A DNA stretch of 64,000 bases, from assembly GCA_021030905.1 (NCBI GenBank), contig JAGFMI010000022.1, positions 62,001 through 126,000 of the forward strand, given 5' to 3'. This document shows, piece after piece, positions 34,692 to 46,563 of this stretch. The DNA comes from Pyrenula massariospora (taxonomy: Eukaryota; Ascomycota; Eurotiomycetes; Pyrenulales; Pyrenulaceae). A model generated the notes under the pieces. It had not been told where the DNA came from. It ran no database searches and saw only the letters and a list, made by a program, of their open reading frames with translations. Made by a program: the position numbers and the translations under genes. Numbering within the stretch: the first letter of the stretch is position 1; each line of letters opens with the position of its first letter.

Positions 34692-36487
34692 TTATGCCGT
34701 CACCCTCAAACCGCCTTTCAGTACCTCCCCCACAACCCCTCCACCAGCCAACGTCCACTTCTCTCCTACAAGCTTATCATCCACCTTCTCCCTCAGCATG
34801 CCACTCCGCGCCGCGTACTCCAACAACGCCCTTGTCTCATCCTTACTCAACCCCTCCAGCTTCACAACCTCCGGTCTTGCCAGGTCGCGCCCCTTCAGCC
34901 TCGTCATGCTCTGCTTCACCTCCTCGGGACATTCCGGCGTGTCGCGCGTCGCTTCCCAGAAGTCGGTCTCACTACGTGCGGATTCTGGAACCGGAGAGGG
35001 AGTGGCGTGCCAGACGAGCTGTCGACTCGCAAGGGTCGGCGTGGCGCCAAGCGTGTTGATGAAGAACTGGGGGTCTACTTGAGGGCTTTCACCGGTGGCG
35101 TACCAGGAGAGGTTGAGGACGCGGGGATCGTACTTCGTGTACGGTGCTGCAGGCGGAATGGCGTGGCCTTTATTATAGGCTTCAATTTGTGAAAGCAGGA
35201 CAGTGAGTGCTGGAATTGATGGGGCGTTCGAGGCGGTCAGCGAGGATAGAACTAGCCCTCCGTTAGGGAGGGTGGGAGGTTCAGACGCTAGTGCGTTTTG
35301 TGTGCAAGTAATTGGATCCCACGCAGAGACTGGTGGGCAATTGAATAGGAGTGAGAGAAACAGAGATATTGTTTGAAATTGGTGTGCGTGTATGGGCTTG
35401 TAGTCAGGGTCGCGATACTTGCTGTCAAGCATCCAGTGGTTCAGGCTGTCGACAGTGATAAGAATTGGTGGCCGTCGCTGGGGTCCAGTGGCAGGTTGAA
35501 TGCTGGTTATTTCACGCCAAAAAGCTCGCCATGCGTGAAATGCAAGAGCCTGGTCCTGGGCGCCGAGCTCGCAGAGACGAAGCAGAGAAAGGTTTTCCTG
35601 AAGTGGAATAGGAAATTGAGGGTGTTCTTGCGACAAACTAAGCTTCGAGAGAACATCGGAATTGGCGTTCATTGTGCGACGGAGAAGTACAGACAGCAGG
35701 CCAGGCTGCGTGTACGCTTGTGGAGTGGTGTTCGCAAGGGGAGAATATGACGAGGTATTGAGGATATAGTCTTGAGCTACGAAAATGTCAACGTACTGTT
35801 TACGCCGAACATTCGAATCTCCTTACCTTCAGGGATGGAGATGACCACCCAGTCGTTCATGAAAGCTAGGGCTTGAGCTTGAGCAAGCATGACACTTTTC
35901 CCCGTAGCCCTCTCACCAGTGTATATCCTTCGGTAAGTCTTTGGCTCTTGACTCTGGGTAACTTCCTTGATCATCAAACCAAGTTTTCTTGTTTCTTCTC
36001 TAATCAACGTCGCTGGCCTCGCAAAAAACTTCCATTTTTGAGTGGTTTTGAACGCCCCCTCGGCCATCAATTGATCCACTACAGGCTCTTTGAAGCATAA
36101 TACTTTGCCCACAATCCCATTTTCAGTCATATTATCTTCACTCAAATTCCTAAGGCTATAGACAGAGAGCGCGCTGGTGTTGCTCAGCACGATTCTTCTC
36201 TTTTCTTCCCTGCGCTGGCCTGGTTTTGGTAGGACTGGCACCACACGAGACTTCTTTGTCAGTCTTGCACCCCGAGACTCACGTGTGGCTTCCGTTCTGG
36301 CTTTGGTGGGTTGAGCTTTTGCAAATAATAACGGAGTTGTACGCAGCTTGCGTGTATGATCGCTGCGAGGAATTCGTGTCATAGTCGTTGTTGAGGGCAA
36401 TAACAGAAGAGGTGCAAGAGGTGAATTTCGAGCACTAACAGCTGCCATTCTTGCACGGCACGCAGCGCAAATCGAGCTGCCCATCAT
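34692..36487 (-). CDS. RSM23: mitochondrial small-subunit ribosomal protein mS29 (DAP3/Rsm23)
   Basis: Exons 35827-36487 and 34692-35776 (GT-AG intron 35777-35826) give 581 residues. A basic N-terminus rich in Arg/Ser/Thr fits a mitochondrial presequence. The P-loop GERATGKSVMLAQAQALAFM carries the GxxxxGKS GTP/ATP-binding motif, and WVVISIPEAQDYILNTSSY is formed across the splice. ILITVDSLNHWMLDSKY is the Walker B-like region. This is the DAP3 fold of mS29, which sits in the head of the mitoribosome small subunit. The protein is longer than yeast Rsm23, mainly in the N-terminus. The open frame extends upstream to another ATG at 36535; I chose 36487 because the presequence then starts MMGSSICAACRARM, but this is uncertain. 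It is head to head with RRS1. Confidence 0.9.
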
Positions 36488-36743
36488 GGGAAGCTTTTCA
36501 AAAAGGAATTGACTCGTGAGCCAACAGCAAATCACGCAAGGATGTGTTTTGGCAAGGTATCAAGAAAGCTTCCTGCAAAATTAATAAAGCTCCGCAGCGG
36601 CCACCTTAGCCAATCGAGGCAATGGTTTGCCTGGGAAAGCAGCTCTCGAAATCTTGGCATTCCCGGCGCACATCCCACCACGGACAACGCCTTCATCTTG
36701 CTCGCATTCTTTGCAGAGGTCGCATGCCATCAAGTCAGCGACC

Positions 36744-37497
36744 ATGGAGCCGGCTCCAGATATTCAGATGTCTGGTGCACCGTTGGACATCTCCACCCTC
36801 TCTCTGACCAAGTCTCCGGCCGAAACAGAAAAGCTGTCAGTCTCTTCATTCAACAGCCTACAAATCCTCTCTGATGTTATCAAGGTCTGTTAAAGTGACG
36901 AAGCCAACGCCATACACCTTCGACCTTGGCTATCTCCTCGCAAATGACCCCAATCCCCTCGTCCTCGGTCCCAATCCTGCTGCAAATTCCTCCGCAGTGA
37001 ATGGCGCCCTCGACGCCACCGCCCGCGACGGTGCCCAATCTCTCATCAATCAGCTCCTCACAGTCTGCCCCATAGAAAACACAACCGAGGGTCTTCTTAT
37101 GTCTCTTCCTCCTCCGAATCTCCAACTTCCCCGGATGAAGCCCCTACCAAAGCCCAAACCTCCAACCAAGTGGGAACAATTTGCTCGCAAGAAAGGGATT
37201 GGAAAGTACAACACCTCAGCTGGTGGAGCAGCTCAGGAGGAAAAGAGAAAGAACCTTGTCTTTGATGAGGAAAGCGGGGAATGGGTTCCACGATGGGGAT
37301 ATAAAGGCAAGAACAAGAAGGCCGACAGTGAATGGTTGGTTGAGCTTGATGATAAGGTGCAGGAGAAGGAAAAAGAGCTGAGTGATGGGAAAACGGTGAG
37401 AGGGGAAGGGAGAAGGGAGCGAATGGACAGGGTGAGGAGGAATGAGAGGAAAATGCGCGCTAATGAAGCGAGGACACGGAAGGGTCGCGCAATATAA
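36744..37497 (+). CDS. RRS1: ribosome biogenesis regulatory protein RRS1
   Basis: Exons 36744-36835 and 36885-37497 joined by a 49-base GT-AG intron, giving 234 residues. The splice makes ETEKLSVKVTKPTPYTFDLG, matching the family start (EKP-IPYxFDLGNL). Further hallmarks are LLANDPNP, LINQLLT, LPRMKPLPKPKPPTKWEQFA, RKKGIGKY and FDEESGEWVPRWGYKG, then a basic tail. Rrs1 with Rpf2 recruits 5S RNP (uL18, uL5 and 5S rRNA) to pre-60S particles in the nucleolus. A reading that starts at ATG 36874 without splicing is also open, but lacks the conserved N-terminal join. Confidence 0.95.
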
Positions 37498-38109
37498 CGA
37501 ATGTAGGTTCTGCTGTGCTAGTCAAGCGTCGGAAAAGCATTGGGCGGCGTTTGTTCCTGCATTTACGCGTGCGGTGCACTCCAACAATGGGGCAAAGTAT
37601 TAGGGTCCGAGGTCATCCGAGCATAAGTTTAGGTGAGGCAAGATGGTAGTTTATTCTCTTCTGAAAGATAAATTCTGGTCTTTGAAAATTCACACTAATA
37701 TACAGGGGTAATCATCTGAGCTCGTCGAGACCTTGGGAGAAGGAGAGGCGTCACTCCCACTGAGAAGTATCATAAGAATAACAAGCAAGAACTTGTTCCA
37801 AATGGACGGTATATCCATCACGCTGTAGAAGCCACAGTATACAGGAAATCCTTGTTTCAGATCGTGCTATGCAAAAGCGATGCGCCAGTCAACAACGCAA
37901 AAGATATCAATATCGGACATGCATGCGTAGGCGAGGAATATCGTGATCGTATGGCGTCATAGTATCGAGAGAGATCAGAGTCTTCAGGGGTCAAGATCTT
38001 GTTCCCAGCCAACCTCTTCTTCCTTTTCTTCCTTTCCCGTTCTTTGATAGCGTGTACGGGGACCCCGCTTGTGTTTAGATAGGCCCATGTAGGCGAATAG
38101 CCGGGTATT
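37498..38109. other. convergent 3' region, no gene supported
   Basis: 612 bases between the RRS1 and RhoGAP stops. Nothing else was seen. Confidence 0.5.
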
Positions 38110-40363
38110 CTAAATTTTGATGGGAGATAAAGGGGGGCCCAACTCTGGAAGCGTCGACTCGGAAGCCATGTGAGTTGGCTGTGGTCGTGCTTGATCGATG
38201 GATATTTTGCTCTGACTGGTCGATCTCGATCCATTCATCCTGTGATGGGACCTTGGAGCCTGATTTGACTGAGTAGCCGAAGCCACGCTGGACCCCTGGT
38301 GTCCGCTGTCTTCTGATGACGAGATTGCGCGTTCCTCCGCCATTGCCACTTCGTTACCCACCGATGTTTCAGCCTGCCATCGATATTCCTCATCGAGAAA
38401 CTCCTTTTCGGTCCAGCAGCCTTGCCAGCAATTCTTCCAATCATTGACGAGAAACTGGAAGCAAAAGCCATCAATTTTTAGACAGGGCTGAAAGCAGACG
38501 CACAGATTGCTATAATTCATTTTGTTCTTCGCAGAAAATGAGTTTAAAAGGCTCAGATGGCATGTAATTGCAAACAAGAGATAATAGTTGAATGGCGGTA
38601 GGCTAGATAGCTCGTCCTTCAAAAGCTGCGGCGTACTTGTTGCTCCCATGCACTGTTCCGCAACTTTCGTCTGCACAGTCTTTGGAAGAATCTCATCAGG
38701 AAGATCTCTGAGCCATGCTTTGAACATAGAGCCTATCGTGTTAATGTCGTAAAGATCAGGTTCGTCAAATAGATTTATGTCGTGCTCTAGAGAAGAAAAT
38801 TAGAACAAGATTGCGAATTCGCCAGAACACTTACCCAAGTCAAATCTTTTCTGCCAGTGCTTAACGTCTTTTCCACTTCCTGGTACGCGATACAGGCCCT
38901 CTTCTTCACAGCCGTTCATGTTCAAATAGCTAGCGACAATTAGCAAAGATTCCCGTCTAGAGAGAGCTTCATACTCGATGCAACGCCAAGGAAGGGCCGG
39001 CATCCAAAATTCCGTCTTATCCTTCGACAGATCCAAGCGCTTGGCAATCCTTGTCCGTCGTGTTTGTTGAATAAGGGGCATGTTGATAACGGTACACACG
39101 TAATTCTCTTCAGGCACATATTCCCGCTCAGTGCTGCTGCCACTGCGGGTAATTTTGCCGAAAAAGCCCTTGCCTGCTTTCCCTAGTCTGTCTGCAGCTC
39201 CTTTTGAGGTCAGCTGCAAGTTCGAAAGCAACTGAGCACCTGCACCGTCTTTAAAGGAGGAGGATATTCCCATGGTACTCCCCGAGCGTGTATCCTTTCT
39301 TAGATTTGTGCTGTCTAAATGCGAGGAAGGTTGACGATCTGCAGATCGATTTCGTGTAGTAGTATTGCTGACCTCTTTGAATGCCCTTTCTCTACTTGCG
39401 TGTAGTGGGGCGGTCTTCAAAGGCTCTGGATACTGGGGATTTGCCTGCTGGTTGGCATTCGATGTGTCGATCTGAAGTGGTTTAGGGCTTGGTGCTTTGG
39501 GTCGTACATTTTCGTCCGCTCTGATCGACTGTGAGCGTTTGAGCAGGCCTCCAAATCTAGGTTTCCCTCTCTTTCCGGTATTATAATTCTGCATATTTTC
39601 TTGAGTTGGTTTTGCGGAGCTCTCTGGGCTTGTTACATAATAGTCTTCGCGTTGATCAAGTGGAGCCCTTGTTTCTGAGCCTGTTCTCAATGAGCTCCTC
39701 GTTCTTGACAAGGATAGGGTATTGCTTACCATGTCTTCTCTGGGCAGTCCTTGGCAGATCAGGCGTCGAACCCCGCGCTTTTGTATTCATATATGGGTTG
39801 CGGTCCTTTGAACTCGCCCGGCTATCATTCTGTCTTTCGACTTGGTTACCATTCCGCTCAGGCGAGTGAAGCCGGTGTGAAGATTTTGATGCCATCAGGT
39901 TTGAGAAAAACGATTTAGAGGCATCACGGCCATGTTTTGGAGATGTTTTTGGAGGCGAAGGAGGATACTGCGGTATAGCTGTAATCGGTGAAGCTGGGTC
40001 GGGAGGAGCTTCTGAGCTTTCCAATTGGGTCTCAGGAAAAATTTCTGTATCGGTCACTGGTCTGACGGTGGGTTTCTCGATCAGCGGGGACGTGTGGGCG
40101 GAATATGGGGACCTGGGGCTGCCAGGGCTGAGTGTTGAAGGGCTTAATGGCTGTCCAGAGTCTGTCGTCTTACCCGTTCTAGGAGACCCCAGATTTAGAG
40201 AGGGCGGCGTTCCTGATTTAGGCATATCGGCCAAATTCTTCTTTCTCTTTTTCTCTTCTTTGTATCGGTCGAGGGATTTCGTTGCTTGCGTTTGGTGCAC
40301 GGACGTGTAGAGAAACGCACAAGCAAGCCGAAAGGGGTCGACAACTTCGCCTTTGTCTTGTAT
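38110..40363 (-). CDS. RhoGAP-domain protein (5' exon unresolved)
   Basis: Exons 39730-40363, 38835-39680 and 38110-38786 read in frame for 718 residues. The first of these begins at a splice acceptor (CAG ending 40364) as IQDKGEVVDPFRLACAFLYT, so at least one exon lies upstream. A candidate ATG at 40767 could join through a 281-base intron, but this is unproven; the first internal Met is at 40225. The N-half is disordered, Ser/Pro-rich and basic (SPSPKPLQ-type patches). The RhoGAP domain starts near LPWRCIEYEAL. It carries the arginine finger in EEGLYRVPGSGKDVKHW, LFDEPDLYDINTIGSMFKAW, LRDLPDEILPK, and NKMNYSNLCVCFQPCL. It should switch off a Rho-type GTPase in polarity or wall signalling; the target is unknown. 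Confidence 0.85.
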
Positions 40364-41621
40364 CTGAGGACGAATTCGGCTCGTTCAGTAAACTATAAGA
40401 GGGTTGCCGCTTGCTAAGCAGGCGAAATAGGAATGGAAGTGTTCGCGCGAAGCTCCTGTGGACCTTGTCAACCCTCCCAAAAAGTCTCTTTGCCTTCCTT
40501 TTGTTCAACGGTATTGTTGAGGCACTGGCCCGTAAGGTATTATAGAGCGTAATTGGCAAAGGAAAAATATCGAGGACGTTTCGCTGGGCGTGCAATAATC
40601 GGAGGACAGCCGGCAAGAAAATAATGTAAATTGGTGTTGGTTACACCACAGATCTCAGGATGACACGCAAGGTCGGATGGCTGGTGGGTCGAGTCTCGGA
40701 TGTTGGATGCTTCTCGCTCGCAGTCCGAGGTTGAAGAGATATTCTTTAGATTAATCCGACGTAACAAGGTTATTGAGCTTTCCCTTTGCCCAACAAATCG
40801 ATACAGCCAGGCTGTATTTTGCTTTTCAACGAAACCTCTAGGGACCGACAGTATGCGGAGACCTGCTCCGTACTCAATCGTGGCATGCGATTTTTGAGGG
40901 TCACGATTCGTGTTCGTACTTGAGAGGGATCCGAATATGAATGCGAGTTTTCAGCTTCGAAGACTTTCAACGAAGGGCTGTTCACAGACACATTCCTGAT
41001 AATAATAGCACAATGCAGGTGCGGCTCTAATCCCAGAGTTCAGGGGATGGCCTCGTGGGCAGGCTGATGTAAGTCGCGGGTAGCAGCGAGGCGACTGCAA
41101 TTGGTAGATGGTGTCGAGGAGGGCATGTGAGGAGGGAAGGTGTAGGATTGGTCCTTGATGTGCGAATAGCAATCATCCAGATCAATGATTTTTTGGAGGT
41201 TCTGCTGCAGGGAGAGGGCGGGAGCGGTGAGCTGTCTTTTGGCCCTACACTGAAGATAGCCTGGCGTACATAAGACAGCTGTGACAGTGCATTAGCAGGC
41301 GGGATGAGTCGCCAGGCCCGTAAAGGTACCAAGGACGGGCGTCCCTAGGAGTCGAGGACCGCTTACGACGTCGCGGGTGGGGGGCGATGACTGCTGTGCC
41401 TGCGTGCGCGAGGGACGCCTTGGGTCAGGCTAAGGGGGTGGGTCGAAGTGTCGTCGTCTTTCGAAAGGCTGTTCGGAGGTGGTACTGTATAAGGGGCATT
41501 GGTCAATCAGGCTGTGGGAAGGGGGGGTCCCGTTTGGAGGTTGGGGTCTGGGGCTGTCAGGAACCGACCAAGCAGAGGCGATCCCAATGATCGTCCTTTG
41601 CTCAAACGGTCGATGAACGCA
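40364..41621. other. region 5' of RhoGAP, partly its missing exon
   Basis: About 1.26 kb. Minus-strand open frames at 40218-40616 and 40540-40767 could hold the first RhoGAP exon or its 5' leader. The rest, up to the degraded coding stretch from 41622, shows nothing recognisable. Confidence 0.35.
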
Positions 41622-42130
41622 TGTTGGCTGCCGCTAGGGTAATTTAACGTGTACAGTATCTGATGAGATGTCCTGATGCTTCGAAACTCCTGAACTCGCC
41701 ATCCGACCTAACCTCTGGCGCCATCCCGCCCAAACGACCAGGATTACTACCTCGGGCCCAAAGACGTCGCTCGTCTATTCTGTGTTTGGGATTATGCAAC
41801 ACGATCCCAAATCCAAGACAAGCCTCTCACCTCCGCTGACCCGCACGAGACTCCCTCGATCAGATAGGCACCGAATCTCCCGAGGGCGTGGGCCACAACC
41901 TTCCGCCAGGCACCCGACAGTTCGACCCAGACCTACTCGTGGCTACTATTGCATTGCATTCGAGTCAGCATTATCCCTCGAATGGTGCAGTGGCCACCAA
42001 CGCCATCTCCACCCGACCCGGCCCTCAATTTTCGCCAGATCGTCCTCTCGACGCGGCTGTTGCAGGCTCTACGGGAGAGCCGCTGCAGGGGGCCAATAAT
42101 TGTCCGTATGAGATCTTCCTGCCGCCAGCC
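41622..42130 (+). pseudogene. unrecognised coding stretch with a frame break, upstream of BET2
   Basis: A possible start MLAAAR (ATG near 41622) could join by a GT-AG intron ending at 41742 to DYYLGPKDVARLFCVWDYAT. This runs to ADPHETP and then meets a stop near 41870. One base out of frame, DQIGTESPEGVGHNLPPGTR and QFDPDLLVATIALHSSQHYP continue and stay open into the BET2 start. Both segments look coding. So either a broken gene lies here, or a sequence error hides an N-terminal extension. No family is recognised. Confidence 0.35.
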
Positions 42131-43357
42131 ATGGCCCTTGTTTCAGGTCCGGGGAGAGGTGGTAGCCTCGGACATCACCAAAATTTCTCGGATGCCACGC
42201 CCAACGAGATGGCCCTCGCAGTCGAGAAACATGTTGACTACATTAAGAGCTTAGATACTGTGGGTAATCGAGGTCTCTGCTGGCCATCTCGGTCCCTTGT
42301 TAATGATGGCTTAGCGGAGAGATGAGCTCGAATACTGGCACACGGAGCACCTACGCCTAAATGGCGTCTATTGGGGTCTCACCGCACTACATCTGTTGGG
42401 GCATCCGGAGGCCTTGCCTCGGGATGGAACTATCCAATTTGTGCTATCATGTCAAAATGACGATGGTGGCTTTGGTGCTGCTCCTGGCCACGATTCTCAT
42501 ATGCTTTACACCGTCAGTGCCGTTCAGATACTGGTGACCATTGACGCCTTGGACAGTTTGAGTAGACCGGGCCGAGGCGGTGTCGAGAATATAGTCAACT
42601 GTGAGTTGTGTTTTTCTCTTTGTCTACTATTTTCTAATCGTCAGACATCTCCAAGCTCCAGAACCGCGAAACTGGAAGCTTTGCTGGTGATGGATGGGGC
42701 GAGACAGACACGCGCTTTCTGTACGGGGCTTTCAACGCCCTGTCTTTGATGGGTAGGCTACATACTGTCGATGTGCAAAAAGCAGTCTCTCATGTCCACG
42801 CCTGCGTCAATTTTGACGGCGCATACGGCGTTTCCCCGGGAGCCGAGTCGCATTCTGGTCAAGTCTTTACGTGTGTCGGCGCCCTTTCCATTGCTGGCAG
42901 ATTGGACCTCGTAGATAAAGATCGGCTCGGGGGCTGGTTGAGTGAACGGCAGCTACACAATGGAGGACTGAATGGCAGGCCTGAAAAATTAGAAGATGTG
43001 TGCTACAGCTGGTGGGTTCTCAGTAGTATGGCTATGATTGACAGGCTACATTGGATTGATCGTGATAAACTTATCGCCTTCATCCTCTCCTGCCAGGTAC
43101 AGCTCCTTTCTCATGCACAGGCACGCTATCTAACAGACTAGGATCCCAAAATGGGCGGTATTGCTGACCGGCCAGGAGACATGGTCGATGTGTTCCACAC
43201 ACACTTTGCCATCGCCGGGCTCAGTCTGCTCCAATATCCTGGACTTGGAGAGATAGACCCTAGACAGTACGTTCTGAACGCTCTTTCTGGGGAGCTATAC
43301 TGATGAGCCCGCAGCTGCATGCCTCGAAGCTCCACGAAAAGAGCACTCGGTGAATGA
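42131..43357 (+). CDS. BET2: Rab geranylgeranyltransferase beta subunit
   Basis: Exons 42131-42259, 42315-42600, 42645-43096, 43142-43266 and 43315-43357 give 344 residues. Conserved blocks match yeast Bet2: [99 protein letters not shown], and [20 protein letters not shown]. The zinc ligands (Asp and Cys in EDVCYSWW, His in VFHTHF) are present. The last exon makes [14 protein letters not shown]; the usual Tyr before CMP is His here. The subunit, with an alpha subunit and Rab escort protein, adds geranylgeranyl to Rab C-termini. The start at 42131 is chosen by family length; upstream sequence is open in frame. Confidence 0.93.
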
Positions 43358-44124
43358 AAGGTCATTTTTAGATGGGTCGTCATTGCTCGTATGCCCATGG
43401 AGCCCCTCGAGCCATCTAATAGCCTGCTTCCAACGTCCATGGGAGCCAGGATACAAGGCACGAGGAGATGAATGTTCTCCATGTCTATTTCCGCTTCATC
43501 GCTCTATGTTGGTCTCGGGGAGATTGGATAGGCATGGAGTCACAGACTTTGATATGTAGAGAAAAGTCGGGTGTGTCACAAATAATTGTTGGTCGAATCT
43601 TGATCCAACGTTATACTTGGTATTGGATGGAATCTCTCACCATGACCCGACACCGCTTCATAAGATTTTCTTAGACAATGGTCAGGTAGGCATCTCTTGA
43701 TTAATCTGTGATTTCCCTTGGTGTTCGGTTGATGTACGGCTCTCCTCCAACTTACGTTCTTATCACTGCTGCCCGTCACGTGGACGTGTTGGTATCTGGC
43801 GGCCGCTGGAGAGCGTGTGAAGCCGAAGTCGCGGGCGATGGCAACAACGCCTCTGCTGCGCTCTTTCTTCAGCTCCTATCCCTCAAACCACTCTCTCGGG
43901 CTCGACCTTCTCTATCCCTACCTTAATTCATCCCGTCTCCTTCTTGGCTTGTTCGTCCATCGCTTCTTGCCGTCCCTGCCCAGTAGCAGCGGCAAAGCTG
44001 GGGCAGCGGGCTGCGCCTTTTCCCTTTTCCCATCACCTGCCGAGTGTTTCCCGCAAGAGGCATTCAGTCTGGACTTCACGGTCGCTTCCCTGATGTCGGT
44101 GGAGTTTTGGAGCTCCTGGCCACC
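43358..44124. other. intergenic, no gene supported
   Basis: 767 bases between BET2 and the C2H2 gene. Pyrimidine-rich sequence precedes the downstream start around 43860-43990. Nothing else was seen. Confidence 0.45.
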
Positions 44125-45914
44125 ATGTCATCTGGACTTCTCAATTGCAGCATTTGCCCGAAGAAGCCTAATTTCAGCGACACTTCTCACTTACTGACTC
44201 ACGTGAGCTCAAAGGGCCATTTGTCTCACCTCCATAAACTACAAGTTTTGAGCCATCAGGAGATTGAGGCAGGGCAGAAGCTTGCCATCTACAACAACTG
44301 GTATCATACTAATGGCATTGGTCAATTGCTCTCAGAACGACTGCTACAGAAGCAATCTAAAAAAGCTAAATCACGAACGAAAAGCTTCCCTACTATAGGT
44401 ACCGGTCAGAATCGGAGACCTAGGACTCTTCTTAGAACAGCAACAACCGGTACATTCGATTTAGACCCGAGCGTGCGTTCAGATCAAGGCTCAATCTCGG
44501 GTTCCCTCGGGGAATCCAGTGACTATCTTGGCCGGCCACGAAGGTTGAGCACCAGTTTGAGCGCCAACGTTTCTGTCAAATCTGATGATGACACGGACTA
44601 TGACTCAAGTCCTACGGACAGGTACAGGTGCGAGTGTCTCCTCCCACATTACATCAAAGCTCACAAAGTCCTGTCAGCCGTCGGCGGAGCCGAAAAACGA
44701 AGCTTATCTTATCCCACCTGGCTGGTGAGGAGTCCGACGAAGAAAACGTTGTGGATATTGACGGTTTTGGGACCTGGGAAGAGGAAGATGATCAGAATAA
44801 ACTAAAAGGTGTTTTCTGGCCGGGTATGAGCATCTTTGACGCTGCGCCCGAAGAGATGAAGAAGAAGAGAAATCAAAAGAAGGATGGGTCATTGTTGAAG
44901 CAGATGGAGAGGACATCAGAAATTGTGGAGCCGCGCGAAGTCATTTTCACACCCGCGGGCGGTTTGGCCAAGGTTCGCGAAATTACAGGCATGGTCGATG
45001 ATAGTAGCCCTCTTCCAGGTGAAACGCCTATTCCCAAAAAAAAGATGCCAAGATCCAAACGACCTGCCCTTGCTCAAATCGACAAGAACGTTCCCCATCG
45101 GCCAAAGCGAGGTACACGAGCAACTAAGACACATTCAGCACGTGACGATGATCCATTCGCCCCTGAGAGTCGACGCTCGATGAAGCATGGTCATGCATCT
45201 TCCAGGCAAAGCTCGCTTAATCAGAGCTCACATTTCTCACCGACCGAGGATGAAAACAGAGAGTTCAGACTGACCGTTGGCGGACTGCGATCACGGCCTG
45301 GTGGATTTACAGTTTACAAAGATCAGCGCGACTTTCAGCATGGTGTGTCACGGCTGCCTCAACAGTCTTCAGATGGTCTGCCAGACCTTAGAATGCCGGC
45401 TTTGACATATAGCCCCGGCAACATCGCTAAGCCTGAGCTAAGCTTACTTAACATGCCGGCCTGGCTCCGCCCTCCCCAGTCTGAATCGAGATCATATGGA
45501 ATTTTCTCTCCCGAGAAACCGGAGCCGGCAAGAACTCGCTTGCCTTCGGTGTTTGAAAACAACGTCAGTAGAGCATACGGCGATCATCTCACCAACCAAT
45601 ATCACATGAGCATGTCTCATAGCGCTTTTGGTTGGGATGGCGCGCCTTCACCTTCTTACGACTATGGTGCAACACAAAACAACCAACCTCCTGGAACTAT
45701 GGCACCAGCGACCTATAACACCCTACCAGCCTCTCATGATGGTAACGGCTATGGAATCAACCCGCTCAGTTTAGCCTTTCAGCAGCTTCAACACCCAATT
45801 GATCATATGGTGGCGGCACCACAAAATTCACACAGCCGGATCAGCTCTCAACATGGTCTGACTGTCTCTCCAAATGGTACACTCACCGACCCAGGTATAG
45901 AGTTCCAGTGTTAG
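44125..45914 (+). CDS. C2H2-type zinc-finger protein, unknown
   Basis: Exons 44125-44621 and 44660-45914 give 583 residues. The start has a good context (CCACC before ATG at 44125). The N-terminus LLNCSICPKKPNFSDTSHLL continues THVSSKGHLSHLHKLQ, a single Cys2His2 finger of the kind seen in fungal proteins of unknown role. The rest is largely disordered: a Ser-rich stretch, the acidic EESDEENVVDIDGFGTWEEE, FWPGMSIFDAAPEEMKKKRN and a Gln/Asn/Pro-rich tail. The intron 44622-44659 is only 38 bases; it is needed to join the two frames (PTDSSQSPVSRR). A nuclear, DNA- or RNA-binding role is inferred. Confidence 0.75.
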
Positions 45915-46563
45915 GTTCTTGTGCCGTTGGACGCAGATTGAAGTGATGATGGCCATCAACATGTTCCATACACACATCTGGGCCCACATCCCCATTTATC
46001 ACTTGGCATTCATATTCATACTTTCTTGCACAGACCGAGAGTCAAGGTTGTGCCGCTCGCTCGGGGGTTGGGAAGCAATCTAATTACGCGGCATGCGGTT
46101 GACTTACTTTATCGGAGTTATGACGGGGCTTAAGCACAGCCGAAGTTTCATACCGTCATTCAGAAAGCTCGGTATCTTTTGTTCCTTAACGAGATGACCG
46201 GCGTATGAGTAGACTTCGGGCTGCCAATTAGGTATGCCTCGGAGGAAAGCAGGAGGCGGAAATGGCTCGTGGATGAACTTCCTTGCAATCATATAATACG
46301 ATTGTAAATAGAAATGCTAGACTTGTCCAATAAACATTAACACTGTGAGGCGGCAAGAAGTTTTCGATATAAAAAATATCTTCAGTCGCCAATCAAGAGG
46401 TATCGATGATACTAACAGGTGCCAGGCGAGGACGAGGGGGAGGCTCGCAAGATATGACGTTCCGGGGTTTAGCCGAGACTTTACCCTTGACGCGCTCCGG
46501 ACGCGTTTGGCAAACCTCCTGCAGACAGCCCCAAAAAAAATTTAGCTACCCTTCCGAGCGAGC
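45915..46563. other. upstream region of MSH3 with a possible small ORF
   Basis: Holds the MSH3 promoter and a minus-strand 62-codon frame (46104-46292) that looks protein-like and is listed separately. Confidence 0.45.
46104..46292 (-). CDS. possible small protein exon, unknown
   Basis: Reads MIARKFIHEPFPPPAFLRG then IPNWQPEVYSYAGHLVKEQK and IPSFLNDGM. A GTATGA donor follows FLNDG, so it may be the first exon of a short spliced gene divergent from MSH3. The Pro/aromatic composition is unlike a chance frame. There is no family match. Confidence 0.28.
   Translation of the reverse strand: MIARKFIHEPFPPPAFLRGIPNWQPEVYSYAGHLVKEQKIPSFLNDGMKLRLCLSPVITPIK

Noticed and set aside
36874-37497. Unspliced RRS1 start at ATG 36874
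   Set aside because: The spliced start at 36744 restores the conserved EKLSVKVTKPTPYTFDLG join.
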